A stretch of 64,000 bases of DNA from Hetaerina americana (GCA_022747635.1 JAKTNV010000005.1:47303013-47367012), one strand, 5' to 3'. Positions 30,701 through 43,693 are shown, counted from the first letter of the stretch. Notes: generated from the letters alone by a model not told the origin. Numbers and translations: made by a program.

Positions 30701-32399
30701 TGAATTCTTAGCATTCATTTTTAAGATTGGTAGCATAAAAATAATTTTTATCATCGGGTTAACTTTACGGCTATGACGTGCAGCCTATCGTCCTTCAACA
30801 GGTTCATATTGGAGTAGATCCTTTGATTAACGTACTCGCCTCGTGTGACCTCCAGAAAAATCTAATCTCACCTGGGGCATGTTCGTTTCTTGCACGTGTT
30901 TTTGTAGGTGAATTTATAGCAATAAGTGATTCTGTTAGCAGGAATTCCCATGAACCACTTATTATACCTATTTTCAGTGCATACCAACAATGCTAATTAG
31001 CCTTTACAATTTAATACTTGTTTTTTAACGTGAAATGTTTGTGGTATCAATGGAGAAGGGATAGGTAATTTGATATAAATATGATTTTTGTCGAAAATAC
31101 TGGTCAATATTTAAAAAATTTATTTACCTGTATTTGTTGAATTAATATTTTATTTCTCCCTACCTTTGTAAAATATTACTAGACGTAGGCATTGTATGAA
31201 TATTTTTCCTCCTACTAAGGGAGAAAATTAATTTTTTAAAGTATATATATATACAGAAGATTTGTATTCTAAAAATGTATATGAAGTATTCCATTTCATT
31301 TTTCCGATCATATAAAAGTTAAATTTTCATTATAGATTCCAGACCAATTAAGCTAAAAATTTTGATCAATAATTTTGTTTCTAGAAAATAGGATTACTAA
31401 ATGACATAAAATTGTAATAATCAATTGCTCTACATAGTGTTCGTAATGATGCACTTGTTCTATCTTAAACTCCTAGTCATATTATTTTGTCTGCTTCCGA
31501 TTTAGAAACACTTATTTTCTAATTATGTGAAATCAAATTTTCAGCAAATGCGTCCTAGAATATTATTAGTTGATTTTCTGCCAATTTACATGGTTTAATT
31601 TATCAATAATTGAAAAAGTATGCTTAACAGAAGCATTGTGGCTTAAATGGAAACTTTACCCCAGGAAACTTTCAATTAACTCAGATACACTCTATTTTTG
31701 AGTGTTGTTTTGCTATAAATAATTTTACCTGGTGCCTAAAAAAATATAATTTATTGAAAAATGTAAAACCACAGAAATACTTAAATGTTACACTATACTT
31801 ACTTTATAAAGTCGTAGCTTTTTATGTTATTGCAAGGTAAATTGCGATAAAAAACGAATACCTTTCCACATTGAATTGAAAGATACTTATCCAATCAGTA
31901 GGCAAGTAGAGGATACCGCGTAGGCTATAGCTACCTCATAATCTGTCTGCTTAAATATGTATCCCCTTCAACTGACCATACCCCAAGAAGCAGAAATTCT
32001 TCTACAAGAGTTAGGGTCGAATTGTCCCTCATGCGTAAATGGCGCCCTTTCATCCATCAAATTTTCGCGAAAAAGGCTTTAATAAGTTATAGTCTGCTTT
32101 ATCCCAAGCCCTTTACACAAAGCTTTGATTTCTCAAGTGCAGTACCAAATTGGGAAACGAAAGCTCTTTCTTCAAAAGACTTTCCACGGGATGACTTTAA
32201 TTTCCGTGAGACGTTTAGGAACTGTCAGTTTGTGACCTAAAGAGTGGGTCGCTCTTCGCCAAAGTCGTGAGTCTTTGGAAAACAATTTGAAAAATGCATC
32301 ACCCAAAATCATTCCACGACGGTATTTGCGAATTTTCGCCAATCCGGGAGTACGATCCGGAATTCTGCGTTCGTCCCGGAGATGTTCCGAAGTTTGGTT
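30701..32399. other. AT-rich non-coding DNA
   Basis: No gene or repeat recognised. Confidence 0.55.
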
Positions 32400-32675
32400 T
32401 CGGCGGAGAAGAGAGAGTTTAAAGAAGCGAGCGAACGGGTGAAGGTGGAGTGAGAGAATGGTAGTTGGAGAGGGGGCGGTAGACGTGGAAAGAAAGGATG
32501 GAGGAGAACAGAGGGGAGACATTCAGGGAAGAGGAGACGCGGGACTGGTGAGAATAATGGTGTTGGGAAGAAAAGAGGAGGGACTGAGGAAGAGGGTGAG
32601 GAAGAGGGTTAGTAAGAGTGAAAGAAAGATGAAGGACGCGTCAGCACAGAAGGCTGAGACTTCTTTGAGGTAACC
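32400..32675. other. Purine-rich island
   Basis: The plus strand is dominated by GGA/GAA words, giving a 71-codon Arg/Lys/Glu/Gly frame at 32458-32673 that looks compositional. Confidence 0.45.
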
Positions 32676-33283
32676 ATTTTATTCTGAAGCACTTCACTTC
32701 CTTTATACTTTCTTATTCCCTTTCTTTCTTGTCCCATCGCTTTTGCTTTGATCTTCTCTTAGAGACTTGAGATTCTATCGGTTGTTGCGTCACGATTTAG
32801 GTGTGTGTTGCTGCGCATAGGTATATTTAATTAATTAAAGAGATTTACTTATAGTTAGCACTCTTGCTAGCTCGATGCCATTTTTTCACAGTCGGAATTT
32901 CACCTGCTTTACATAATGGTCTTAATACTAATAGAGTTGAGAAAGGAATATCGCCGTAAGTCGAACAAGTTTGAAATGGTTAAATCCTATATCGGAAGAC
33001 AGACATCAATAATCGCCTCATTAATTAACTAAATAATGTATTTTCAATTTTTCAGAAATAAAATAAACAATTTTGAAAAACTTCATACTGATATTTTTGG
33101 CAAAAATGTTTAAATGTCAATGAATATTGTTAGAATATTTGGAAATTGTCCATAATAATTATTATTATAGCTTGAAAAATCGTGTATTTACGGAAATTAC
33201 GTAAATAGACGATACGTGAAATTTTTACCCCGTTCTGAAATTCTTAATATAGGCTCCATCGACTCTCTAACGATCCCTTATAG
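32676..33283. other. AT-rich non-coding DNA
   Basis: No gene or repeat recognised. Confidence 0.55.
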
Positions 33284-33437
33284 TACGAGGGTCATCCGGA
33301 AAGTAGTACCCGTTCGTGCCGCATGAAGTGCTGACGACGCGAGTAGCCGCTGGACGAGGTCAGATAGCTTCAGTGGCTTGTCTGCCTTCTCTGAGCCAAG
33401 TTGCGTGACGCTAGCATTGCCTGTGTTGTTTCTGTGA

Positions 33438-33845
33438 TTGTTTACAATGTTTAAAAAAATTGAGAACGCCGCCAGTTGTGAAGTGAGGGCAGTGATTAAA
33501 TTCCTCAATGCAAGAAACGTTCGCCCATGTGATATTCATCGCCAATTAAAGGAGGTGTATGGAGACAATGTAATGGACGAGTCGTCTGTTCGGCGGTGGT
33601 GTCGCAACTTCAACATGGGGAGGGGGAACACACACGACGATGAGCGTTCGGAGAGACCGTCTGTCATTACAGACCAACTGGTGAGCTCAGTTGACGAATT
33701 CGTGAGGAACGATCGGCGCGTCACAATTGATGACATCTGTGAGCATTTTCCCAATGTTTCTCGAACAATTGTTCATGAAATTGTTAAACACCATCTGCAT
33801 TATGCAAAAATTTGTGCAAGATGGGTCCCTCGCGTATCTCAATGA
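33438..33845 (+). CDS. Truncated mariner transposase (HTH DNA-binding domain only), copy 1
   Basis: 135 codons starting MFKKIENAASCEVRAVIKFL. Residues about 5-60 form the mariner HTH domain (RPCDIHRQLKEVYGDNVMDESSVRRWCRNF), followed by the linker HDDERSERPS (normally RSGRPS; here Gly is Glu) and the second HTH (TIDDICEHFPNVSRTIVHEIVKHHLHY). It reaches the start of the catalytic domain (KICARWVPR) and stops two codons later because of the internal deletion, so no catalytic Asp is present. If made, it could bind the inverted repeats and act as a repressor, a role known for some truncated transposases but only inferred here. Confidence 0.85.
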   Translation: MFTMFKKIENAASCEVRAVIKFLNARNVRPCDIHRQLKEVYGDNVMDESSVRRWCRNFNMGRGNTHDDERSERPSVITDQLVSSVDEFVRNDRRVTIDDICEHFPNVSRTIVHEIVKHHLHYAKICARWVPRVSQ

Positions 33846-33939
33846 GCTGGCGGCGAAGGACTATGCAGCAGGAATACAGAAACTTGTCACACGTTATGAC
33901 AAATGCCTTAATTTGCTTGGAGATTATGTTGAGAAGTAG
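33813..33939 (+). pseudogene. Mariner transposase C-terminal fragment, copy 1
   Basis: In the frame +1 to the N-terminal ORF the sequence QDGSLAYLNELAAKDYAAGIQKLVTRYDKCLNLLGDYVEK, broken here only by spacing, would correspond to the mariner C-terminus; it begins about LAYLNELAAK and ends GDYVEK before a TAG. The short overlap CAAGATGGGTCC is shared by both frames and may be the deletion microhomology. Confidence 0.8.
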
Positions 33940-34107
33940 TTTAAAGTATCCTCTTTCAAATAAAATTTTTTATGTTTGTTAATATTTACTTTTGTGTCTT
34001 TATTTCACGAACGGGTACTACTTTCCGGATGACCCTCGTACTTCCAAACAATCTTATAATTATTTTTGCATTGTTATTATACATAATTTTGTACAAAAAG
34101 ATTTTTT

Positions 34108-34410
34108 ATGGGTAGCGGGTTGGTGTCGAGGCTAGTTTATTGGCTTCCCACCCTGAGGACCCGGGTTCGAATCCTGGGGGTGACAGATATATTACAGTGA
34201 TATCCAGATCTCTACTTAAGGTGCTTTGTTGAGTGGACAGTGCACTTTAAGTGAGTACGTCGTCCTTTGGACGTTAAGCTGCAGACCCATTGGCGCCTTT
34301 CGTTAAGAGTAGGCTGATGCCGACGCCGGGCTTCGCTTCACCCTACGTTTCTTATCCATCTCTTATGGTGCAAATGACCTTAGCTCTCGGTCGCCTCCCC
34401 TAAAAAACTA
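34108..34410 (+). repeat. tRNA-derived SINE
   Basis: A tRNA-like head (GGGTAGCGGGTTGG to GGGGGTGACA) contains a perfect Pol III B box GGTTCGAATCC at 34164-34174. A body of about 200 bp follows, with CCTTTGGACGTTAAGC and the short-hairpin word GACGCCGGGCTTC, resembling the central domain of widespread invertebrate SINEs. It ends TCGCCTCCCCTAAAAAACTA. The head differs from that of the 181-bp repeat at 8848 and 17283, so this is a different family. Exact ends are approximate; no clear target-site duplication was found. Confidence 0.75.
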
Positions 34411-36516
34411 CTACGAGTTTATGTATCATCAAAGGGCCCTTATATGTGCTCTTATGTACAACGCTCTACTCTACCCTACTACTCCTTAATTCTATAATTG
34501 TATTCCAGTATTTAATGACTCAGAACTTCATTTTAAAGCATTTTTTTAAGAATCATTTCGTTTCAATATATAAATATAATGCATAAACTTGAAATCACAA
34601 GGATGAAAATGTATTCATCAGAAAAGAATAAAGACCATGACAGTAAGTGTGAGCTAAATAAAAAAATAATACTTCTTTTCAAGGAATACGAGGATATTGA
34701 TAGTAATATTCTCCTTTCCGGAGACTCATATTATAATTAAATTTTAAGATAATTCTAGAAATAAAAAAATGATACTTTCCACATGTATATCTAGCGCATT
34801 TGAGGAACATTTCCATCCAAAGAAGCTCTCTTCTTTAAATTTTTCTAAGCCGACATTAAAATTTGATGAAATGAGATGCGGGAGAAGAATTGAGGATTTT
34901 TTTTGATTGAGAACAAAATGATAAGGGTACTAAGAAGGTGAGGGTATTTAATTATCTGTGGTGAAAAGAGAGACATTGACACAAAAGATGAGTATGCAGG
35001 GAGGGGGAGTGGTTTTTTTTGGGGTGTTTAGTGAAAGAGGGTAAAAATCTGAGAACCGTCGTGTTAGGGTTAATATGCTACCCTTTAAAATCAATTCAAG
35101 TGAAGGGAATTGTTGCCTTTGAGAAATGAAAACCCCGTCACCACTGATGGGAACTTGGTGTGTTCCTAAAAATTTCGAGACGAAAGTGTTATGTGACCCT
35201 CGTGACGGTCGAATAACTGAGGGGATATGAAAATAAGTCGATGGTGAGAGTGTAAATGAGTGTCAGGAGAAAAATGCCAAATAATAATTGGGAAAGAAAA
35301 CGAGAAATATATAGTCATTAACAAGAGTTATTCTTAGACTAACCTGTCATCTCCAACATTTCGTTTATCATTTTCTGTTCGATTTTATGCATTTGCAACT
35401 TAATTTTGACTTGATAATTCAATAAAAAATGGTAAAGCATGACTTCTTCCTCATTTACAATTGCATTTTACTCTATTAGATGAATTTGAATCATTTGAAT
35501 TGTACGATGACATGAGAGGCAATATTTACTTGGTATCTATCAAAGTGGTAGGCGTCAAAATAATTTGGAGTCAATGTTTAGGTAAACTTATCCGATCAGT
35601 ATTATGTAAAGAATCCTTTGCTCTTTCAACAATACCTTTCCACAGCGGTAGAGAACATCATGCGAAAAATCTCAAACCTCCCGAAAATAAAAAAAAGATT
35701 TTTTAATAGCCACAAATTACTCAAATATGTGACTATCTGACGCAAACTGTCACACTCCATCAAGGGGGCTTGGAAGGTGAGATGTAGATCTAGATCTGCG
35801 ATGACGCAAAAATCCACTTTTACGATGCCTTCTCCCTTCCTTCCCTATTATTTCCCGCATTGCTTTGGTTATTTTTCTGCCTTCGACTCGGCCAATACAG
35901 CGCGAGCATCTTCTCTGAAAGCATCTCCGGTTCTCCTCATTCTTATTCGCGCAACCTCTTCCCGAATTCTGGCACATGGAAAACCCTTCTCGTTCCGTTC
36001 TTTCACCAAACCTCGGCCCACCCCTTTACTAAAATTTCACGTACGGAAATAAGAGTTTTAAAAAGTTTCCGAAAGATAACTCGTTTTGATGAAGCCCATG
36101 AAGATGTTTGCCTAATAAAAATAAAAATGCATTATACCTTTTACTTTTCCCTCCACTCATTGATTTTTAATTAATGCCAAAATTTGGGTAGATCTATCGA
36201 ATTCTTTTTCAAAAGGAAGTATCATAAAAATAATCTGGATGGTTTCCACTGAAATGGTGGTTATTTTTGAAACTTTTACCCCACGAGTGGATATTCAAAA
36301 CTTAACGTTGGTAAACTTTAGAAAGTTACATTTATGATAATTATGCAATTATTAGCCAATCTGTAAAAGAATGCTTGAAGAGTGTAATCAATTTTACGGC
36401 CTGAATGTCACCAAAACGAGAATTGTATTTTGGATGGTATTGGTGAAAAAGTACATGCCAAATTTTATTTTTTCCTTCTTGAATGGTCATTCAATGATTA
36501 AGTTGGAGTGATGATC
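34411..36516. other. AT-rich non-coding DNA
   Basis: No gene recognised. Open frames at 35461-35706 and around 35750-36170 have no domain. Confidence 0.5.
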
Positions 36517-36559
36517 GCGAAAGGTTGGTTCAATGCGAGGCATTGAACCAACCTTTTGC
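36517..36559. repeat. 20-bp perfect inverted repeat with 3-base loop
   Basis: The arm around AAAGGTTGGTTCAATGC is followed by GAG and the mirrored arm GCATTGAACCAACCTTT. With flanking pairs (one G-T) the stem reaches 20 bp. The loop is too short for a typical microRNA precursor. Confidence 0.8.
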
Positions 36560-37679
36560 AAAGAAAAGGGTTGCCTTGCAAACCACCGCTATGACAGGTT
36601 ATTGATGTTCCAGTCATGCTACAGGAGAAGTAGGAGTTAAATGAGTCCTTTCCATAACCCCTGCGGTATCCTACTTCATTCGTCATTAGATATTGTGAAA
36701 CTTGCCAATGATATTAGAGGTTTACATAATGTATATATGGTATAAACGAGATATGCACAATTGCACTCGGCAAATTAGTTACAATTCTTATTTAGTTTTG
36801 AAAACCCGTGTGTTCGGAGGTTTACATCCCTCTCCGTATTGATCTCACGAGAAAACAAAAATAAATAAAGGACTTGAGTCCTTATAGCAGTATCAATTTT
36901 TGTGTGAAAATTCATGCGTTGAGTTAAAACGTCGTGAATGTCGATTGACTGTAGCCTTGGGATACAAAGCATGAAAAATATTTCATTTCCTCATTAATAA
37001 TTGTTTTCCTTCATTTTAAAGACAAAACCTAAATCGCCCGTCTCAGTGTGAACGTTTCATTTGACTGTTGAAATTTCTCATTCTTTATACTATTTGATAT
37101 TCATCTGGTTTTGCCAACGACGTGTGAGTACCGTGAGGAGCGAACCGAGGGACAAAAGGCGACCAACACCGCACCCTCGGGGTGGGAATTTAATTGCCCC
37201 GACCCAATCGCAATCGATTAATCTCTTTCGGGAGAATGGATCAGGCATTCTTAATATTTCATGAGTTTTATGCGAACAGGCGTACTACACCCTGTCGCAC
37301 GAATGCGGGCTGTCAGGGAGTATCGGATCATTTGCTTCCCTTTGGACCCCTCTGGGTTCAAAGGAACCTTCTCCCTCCCTTACCATTCTGAATTAATTTC
37401 CCTGCGGGTAAGTACCAACCACTTAATGCACCTCTTTCACCCCTTATCCCTCGTCCTTCCGTCAAGTATTCCTGTTAATATTCCAATTGGATTCCTGTAT
37501 TCTGCGACCCAGGGAAGAGAGAAAAGTGTGAATAAACTTCATTTTTTAATCTCCTAAACCTCTTAATATTTCGGTTGTACATGTAATACCTATACAAAAC
37601 CCTCCTGCCACTCTAACGACTTTTTCATTCATATTCAATGGCTGTATTTTTTTGGGGGCAGTTTATTTTTCATCTTCGA
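36560..37679. other. Non-coding DNA
   Basis: No gene recognised. The stretch 37120-37400 is less AT-rich and has short open frames without domains. Confidence 0.45.
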
Positions 37680-38060
37680 AAACGGTGAATGCCCTCCGGT
37701 TGTGTTAACCAAGGTTACCCCCTCCGTTTCCCTTCCAATCGTCCGGACCCCTTCCGTCGTCTCTCTCACCACCCCACTACCATCAGGTTGTACGCCTCCA
37801 CCCCCCACCCCCACCGTCCCTCGCCTGTCCCCCTCCCTTAACCCCCTGTTTTCCACTACGGAATGCCAACCGTCTCGCGCGCTCGCAATCTGGGCATTTA
37901 GTATCGAAAGGGTTTAATTTAAAATTGACTTCCAATTTCCAATTGGAGAATCGCTTAAGGGGTAAATTGTTGCGCGATCCCCCTCGCCCCCGTCTCTTTC
38001 CTACCCTTTTTCTTTCCCCTCCCTCAAGCCATTTCACCACTAAAACAACCCAATCGCTTC
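37680..38060. other. Pyrimidine-biased island
   Basis: The plus strand is C/T-rich, with CCCC tracts at 37800-37850. Frames on both strands are compositional. Confidence 0.45.
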
Positions 38061-38940
38061 AATGCACCGCTCCCGGTACAACCCTTTCACTTCCCAGCTT
38101 CGTTGCCACACTACGGTTTTCCAATTACGATATCACCCTTATCTTAAAACTTTGGTGGAGGCGGCTATTCCAGTGACTTATCTCAAGCAATCTACGGTTA
38201 AACAAAGAACATTACTCTCCTCAGTTGATTCAATCCTCGAGTGTGAATTGATGATGATAGAGGCTTAAACTATGAAAAGGTAAGAATGTCATAATCCTTG
38301 AGGAATCATGATAGTGCGTTCAGCGTTACAGAATTTAAAATTTTTACTCTCTATTGACATTTAAATGTAGGTTCAACAATTTCAACTCGGAAACTTAAAA
38401 CTTGCCAAATAAATTAGTTCTTAACTGTTCCATCGAATATTTTCAGAAATTAGAGCTTAATGTATGAGAGAAAACTCCTTGACTTTTGCCTTGATTTGCG
38501 ACTTTGCGATGCCATTTATCATACATGTCGCGTTATACCTTGAAATAATGAGGAATTAAAATATAATGTATCAAAAAAAATTTGAAATGCCTTATTCATG
38601 TTTCCATTGATTTATTTAACTCTTTTGACATTCAAAGTTATTCGACGAAATATAAAGGGGACAAAAAAATGTTTGAAGGCGGGATTAAGAGTCACTGAAT
38701 ATTTGATACTGACAATGGGGCGAATTTTAGGCAAATAAATTGACGCTAGAAAATAAATAGGCATTTGGAACGGAATTGTTAGAAGACATGTGGGGATACG
38801 AAATTTCTCTTATGGCTCTTATGTTATTTACTGTGGTGGTAAGCAGGGTTTAAATGTGGTATAATAACTAGTTACTAAGAGAGCCATGACACTGTGAAAT
38901 AAGGTTTAAAAAAACAGAACTCTGGTCAAAAGTCAAATCC
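38061..38940. other. AT-rich non-coding DNA
   Basis: No gene or repeat recognised. Confidence 0.5.
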
Positions 38941-39735
38941 TAGGTGTGTTTAAAAAGTATTGGGAAACGTTTTGGAAAAAATGATTATTTTCAGATATTG
39001 CAAAAATGCCTCAAAATTCGTCCGTTCCTTGTGCGTCGACACACGTTTGCTTTTCATCAACTGGAAGGATCCCTGGTAGGTGGAATCCGGAAGGTTCCTA
39101 AGGGTAGGCGTACAAACCTCTTCGACGGCTCTTATTGTCCCATGCTGGTGTTCTTTGTGGGACGATTTCACTTTTGGGAATAGGAAATAGTCTGCTGGTG
39201 CCAAGTCGGGACTGCATGGGGTTGGGGAATCGTCGCGAAACCGTATTTATTCAGGTGGTCGGTTACCTTGGAGTAGGTGTGGTGGGTGCACTGGGTGTCT
39301 GGGTGGGTGACTTTATCGCAGATATTTCGCATCACTAAATTCTCAGATATAATGGTGAGCAATGCCATCTCATCAAACTTAATCTGATGTGCAATGAAGC
39401 GCAGACTTAACCGATGATCTGGATTCAGCGCTTCACGGACACGTTAGACATTGTCTGTTCTTGACGTTGACGGCCGTCCAGCGCGGGGCTCGTCCTCCAT
39501 AAATTCTCGGCCATTATTGAAGAGCTTTTACCGCTTAAAAACTACAGATTATGACATGCTTTCATCTTTAAACACTTGGAAAATCATTCCTGATGTCTCC
39601 GTACCCGATTTTCACAGTCCAACACAAATTTTGATTGCGAACCGCTGTTCAATCATTTGCTGCATTTTGCGCCTGCACCGAGTCACTCGACCGGGGTTCA
39701 CTAAAAACATGATCCAACCTGAACGAACGCTCGCA
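38941..39735 (-). pseudogene. Decayed mariner (SETMAR-like) transposase
   Basis: The minus strand shows pieces of a mariner-type transposase in order. There is an HTH start resembling MQQMIEQRFAIKI near 39650 and RAGRPSTSRTDNV near 39450-39490. REALNPDHRLSLRFIAHQI and ENLVMRNICDKV follow at about 39310-39440. SPDLAPADYFLFPKVKSS (about 39155-39215) holds the last catalytic Asp. The C-terminus LRNLPDSTYQGSFQ precedes the end. Stops, frameshifts and a deletion of the core including the first two catalytic Asp make it non-functional. The left end TA-GGTGTGTTTAAAAAGTATT at 38941 looks like a terminal repeat, but no matching right end was found. The family differs from the other two mariners here. 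Confidence 0.8.
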
Positions 39736-42194
39736 GACGATTGACGCTTGGCGCGTGTTGAAGTTCAAACCCCATCACCGAATCTGAGCACTGCGACGTA
39801 CAGCCACGTCAGGAAACAATTGTTCCCGATTATTTTCATCCAAATAATGTATGATTAAAAATATGGTGGATGGTGTCCTACTTCAAATAATTCTAAGAAT
39901 CAATTTTTGTTCCGTACCCTCTCATATTAAGTACAGTATTTTTCTGATTCATCATATTCCTTAAATTTTCTTTGTACCAAGTGTGTTCACTGTTGGAAAA
40001 AATCATCCTCAACCAAAGATATCAAATACGTATCATCAAGCACACTGCCTGATAAACCTGAAGTATCTGTCAGTTGCGATATAAGAAAACAACAGAGATT
40101 GGTTGTTTACTCTTCAGTAATTGTTTTGCTATCAGTTATACCGATACATTCATGACTAAAACCACGTTAAATAAGCGTAGTTTTAAAACTATCCTAGGTG
40201 ATTTTCGTCAATTAAAAATAGTAACATATAGGTTTTGGTGGAGTATTTTCAGAAATGATTTGGTTGGCAATAAATGACACCTGGGTTTTTAATTAAATGT
40301 TGAAATTATGCCAATTGGGCTAAACAATTTAATACTTGTCCACTATAAAATTCTAGAAGACAGTTAAAAATCCGGATAAAGTCAAAACGTCTTTGCATAT
40401 TTTGCCGTAGAAGATCAACAAAATAAAAACTTTTGAAACCTGTCACCAACAAAACATGTAGATTGATCATTAAGCTTGTCTGGAACACGGAGAAATTATT
40501 CACTAGACATGCAAACAATGCCAGCACACCAATGGCAGTGCCTCCAATAGTTGTGGTATCCTTCCTGTAAGGCATCAACAGGACCCCATTTCAGGCACCT
40601 TGTCATGACCTGTTTTACTTAATCAAGTTGTCCAAAATGGTACTCAAAGGGGATAGTTAGAACGTACTCAAAGACCCATATCTCGCCTCCAGTAACCATC
40701 TACAGGTATTCTCAAAACCTTTAGGTCACTATCACGGTGGTCCAAGAGGTCCAAAGCAAGACTGTTACACAAGCGTGACCCACGTCAGACACAGCTGACT
40801 TCTGACTCAGCTGTCAGACCCACGTCATCTTAATTCCCATTTACAAACAAAATATTTAATGCACCTCTAATATAGTTTTTCCTATTTCCGTTATGTTTGT
40901 GTTCGAATATCGTAGACTTTCTTCGCTATTTGATCAAAAATTCTTCCCAGTACTTAACTACCACTAAATTATTCAGCTCTTCAACATTTATTACCGTGCG
41001 TGATTGTCTCTTCAAAGTAGTACTCTTCAATTCTTTCAAATTGGATTCTGAGTATTATTATTTGGTAAACTTTTTTCCCGACCTTTTTGAAATTTCTTCT
41101 ACATGTAAGGTCAAAGAGAATTTTAGGTTTTTTTTATTTTTCTTGAGTTTAATTTATCACTATAACATTAGTATCTAATTGTGTATTTTTTGAAGTAATG
41201 ACTACATCTGTAAACCGTGAACAGCTTCCCATTTCATTTGAATCCTTTGAGAGTTATTTAGTAATAGTAATTGCTCCCTCCAACTGAATGTATAATAAAT
41301 AGAGCTATAAAGGGCAACGGCGCCTCTCTCATCTTCTAATTTTACTCTTTCCTTTATTCATATTGTGCGAATTTTGAATTGTTGCACACATATTTAGTAT
41401 CTAAGTTTTCTTTTCAAGGGAAACCTGAATTCCCAATTACTTTGTACATACATCTCGTGGAATTCTCTATTCAAGCTTACATAAATAAAGCAAATTTTCC
41501 TGCTTAGTGAAACCTTTTCAAGAACTAAACTTATGGAGGTACAAGCCCCGGGGCTCAAAATAGATCTAAACCGAAATAGTGTTCCTAAAAGGATTTTTAA
41601 TTTTTTCCCTATATTCTAATGTTTTGAAATATGGAGGAGGGCAATTGTACCTACGATTAATGAATTATTTTATGACAGAATATATATTTTTTGGCACGGC
41701 GATGCTTTTAAAAAAGGTAAATTTTTCGAATATTTATACTTTTCTCATGGCATATTATGAGTTCCCACATTTAGTTTCTTTTTATACCCTGTCACCATTT
41801 ATTTTACCGTTCTCCTGGAATTTTTTTGATTTCAGGTTTCTGATAATGTAGGTTCTTAAATATTGTAATAGGCTCAGCCTACAGTGTCATTGGGTCTTTC
41901 CTTTCAAAATTGACTTCCTTTTTTATCTCTAAAGCGTCCTCTTTTCAATATTCCCTTTAGTACAGCGAAGTTTTTCTGTATTTTTTCGCGCTTAGCTGTA
42001 TCTGATTATGGAAGTGTTTATTTTCCTTTATTCTTTTACCTAACAAATTTTATTCAGGTTTTGTAGTTGATGGCACCGATAACAATGTGTTACATGCCTT
42101 GTTTATTTTTTCCTTAATTTTCTTGTCATTATTTCCTTCCTGAGTTCGTCCATTCAAAAGGCGTAGGTAAACATGGAAAATACCAGGTGACTCT
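39736..42194. other. AT-rich non-coding DNA
   Basis: A 90-codon minus-strand frame at 40306-40578 has hydrophobic segments but no family I can name, and it lies in a slightly less AT-rich stretch to about 40830. A plus-strand frame at 41579-41851 is low-complexity. Neither is called. Confidence 0.45.
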
Positions 42195-43353
42195 GAAAGG
42201 TATCTTTTAGATTATATTATGGTAAATATCACAGATATAGGAACAGTGTGATCAATTCGCACAGATTTCCGGGAGCGGATGCGGACTCTGACCTTAGTTT
42301 AACTGTTATGAAGTGTAGCGTCCGTTTCAATAAGATAATGCAGGGGCGGCGGGTTAGAAAATTGAATGTAGAAGCATGAACTGGATTGACAAGGAAGGAG
42401 TATCAGCAGGCTGTAGAGAAAATCAAGGATGACGGTAAAGAACTAAGTACTATCGAAGAAACATAGGAATGTCTCACGAAAGGATATCGAAATCTGCAAA
42501 ATATATAGGAACCGTTAATGGGAAAAGGACAAGGAAACTATGGATCACGGTTGAAATGATTAGAAAGATAGGTGAGGAAATAAAATGGAAGAATGTAAAC
42601 ATAGAACTAGGTGGAAGGAAGTACAAGGAGTTAAATAATAAATGGAAACGAATAACAAATTGAGAAAAAGGAGCGCGGTGGAAGACGCAGTGCAAAAATA
42701 TAAAAAGCTTGAAGAGGTAGAATGCAATTGGTGCGCTATACAAGAAGGTTAAAAACTATCAGGAAGTAAGATCTGTGATAACTGGTAGAGATAAATCGGG
42801 GAAAATATCAGTTGAAACAGATAAGATCCAAGAGAGATGTAAGGAATATACAGAAGAACTGTATCAACAGAATTTAAGCCAAGAGGGTTAGGCGTAGAAA
42901 AAGACCATGAGGTAGAGGAAGATAGCTTAGGTCCAGGCATTATCGATGATGAGATTGAAAGGGCATTAAGGTGGAAGAAATAAATAAGGCCGTGGGGGTA
43001 ACTAAAATTCCTGCGGAAATACTTAACGGTTTAGGAACATGTGGGAGGAAGAGTTAATGTGGACTGATTCGTAGTATCCATGAGGAAGGAATTTGGCCGA
43101 AAGACAGTGAGATCAGATTAAGTTCCTATTCCGAAAAAGGCCAAAAGCTACATCATGTGAGGGCTACAGAGCAAGAAGTTTTATTTCCTACGCAGCTTAA
43201 GTTATTATTAGGATCATCAATAAAATGATAGAAAGGCAAATGATTACTCAGGGGATAATCAGGTTTGGTTTAGGAAGGGGAGACGTACGCGTGATGCCAT
43301 TGCAGTAATGAGATCACTAATCGAGAGGAATGTAGAATACAATCAGAAGTATT

Positions 43354-43693
43354 TGCCTGTGTCATAGACTTCAAAAAGGCGTTTGATAGAGTGAATCGGG
43401 AACAGCTAATGAGTATATTTCAGAAAATAGGAATAGATTTGAGGGATAAGAGGCCAATCCACAATCTGTACATGTCTCAGATTGCTCAGGCACGAGTGGA
43501 GAACGGGGATTCCGGATGGACATTGTTAAGAAGAGTTGTAAGGCATGGTTGCCCATTATCAACGGTGCCGTTCAACGTATATGTGGAGGAAATGATTAAA
43601 GAGGCATGGGAACAATTTGGGGTAAGAATGGAAGTTGGAGAGGAATTTGTAAAATCAGTTAAGATTGTTGATGCCCAAGCTCTAATTTGTTAG
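43354..43693 (+). pseudogene. LINE reverse transcriptase palm fragment
   Basis: Open stretch containing VIDFKKAFDRVN (motif A with its Asp), the RHGCPLSTVPFNVYVEEM block (normally RQGCPLSP) and KSVKIVDAQALI where FADDQA is expected, so the paired Asp of the catalytic box has been lost. It stops at 43693. The region then continues in another frame (AKGLQALLSELEIQ). Confidence 0.85.

Larger units (their letters stand above)
33286..34038 (+). mobile_element. Mariner deletion derivative, copy 1 (753 bp)
   Basis: Terminal inverted repeats CGAGGGTCATCCGGAAAGTA (left) and its mirror (right) of about 30 bp are flanked by TA on each side (33284-33285 and 34039-34040), the mariner target duplication. 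Full-length mariners are about 1.3 kb; here the central part of the transposase gene is missing. The left part encodes the intact DNA-binding domain, and the right part the last roughly 40 codons in another frame. The element matches 48870-49622 with only two mismatches that I could find (33358 G/A and 33652 A/G), so it has moved recently with a transposase supplied in trans. Confidence 0.93.

Noticed and set aside
33278..33508. 76-codon minus frame repeated at 48838-49092
   Set aside because: It is the antisense shadow of the mariner 5' region, identical only because the element is duplicated.
37110..37160. AGTACCGTGAGG word suggesting a 28S rRNA fragment
   Set aside because: Only a dozen bases agree; neighbouring rRNA sequence is missing.
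40306..40578. Hydrophobic 90-codon frame, considered as a piggyBac or membrane protein fragment
   Set aside because: No catalytic or conserved motif of any transposase or transporter family could be placed.
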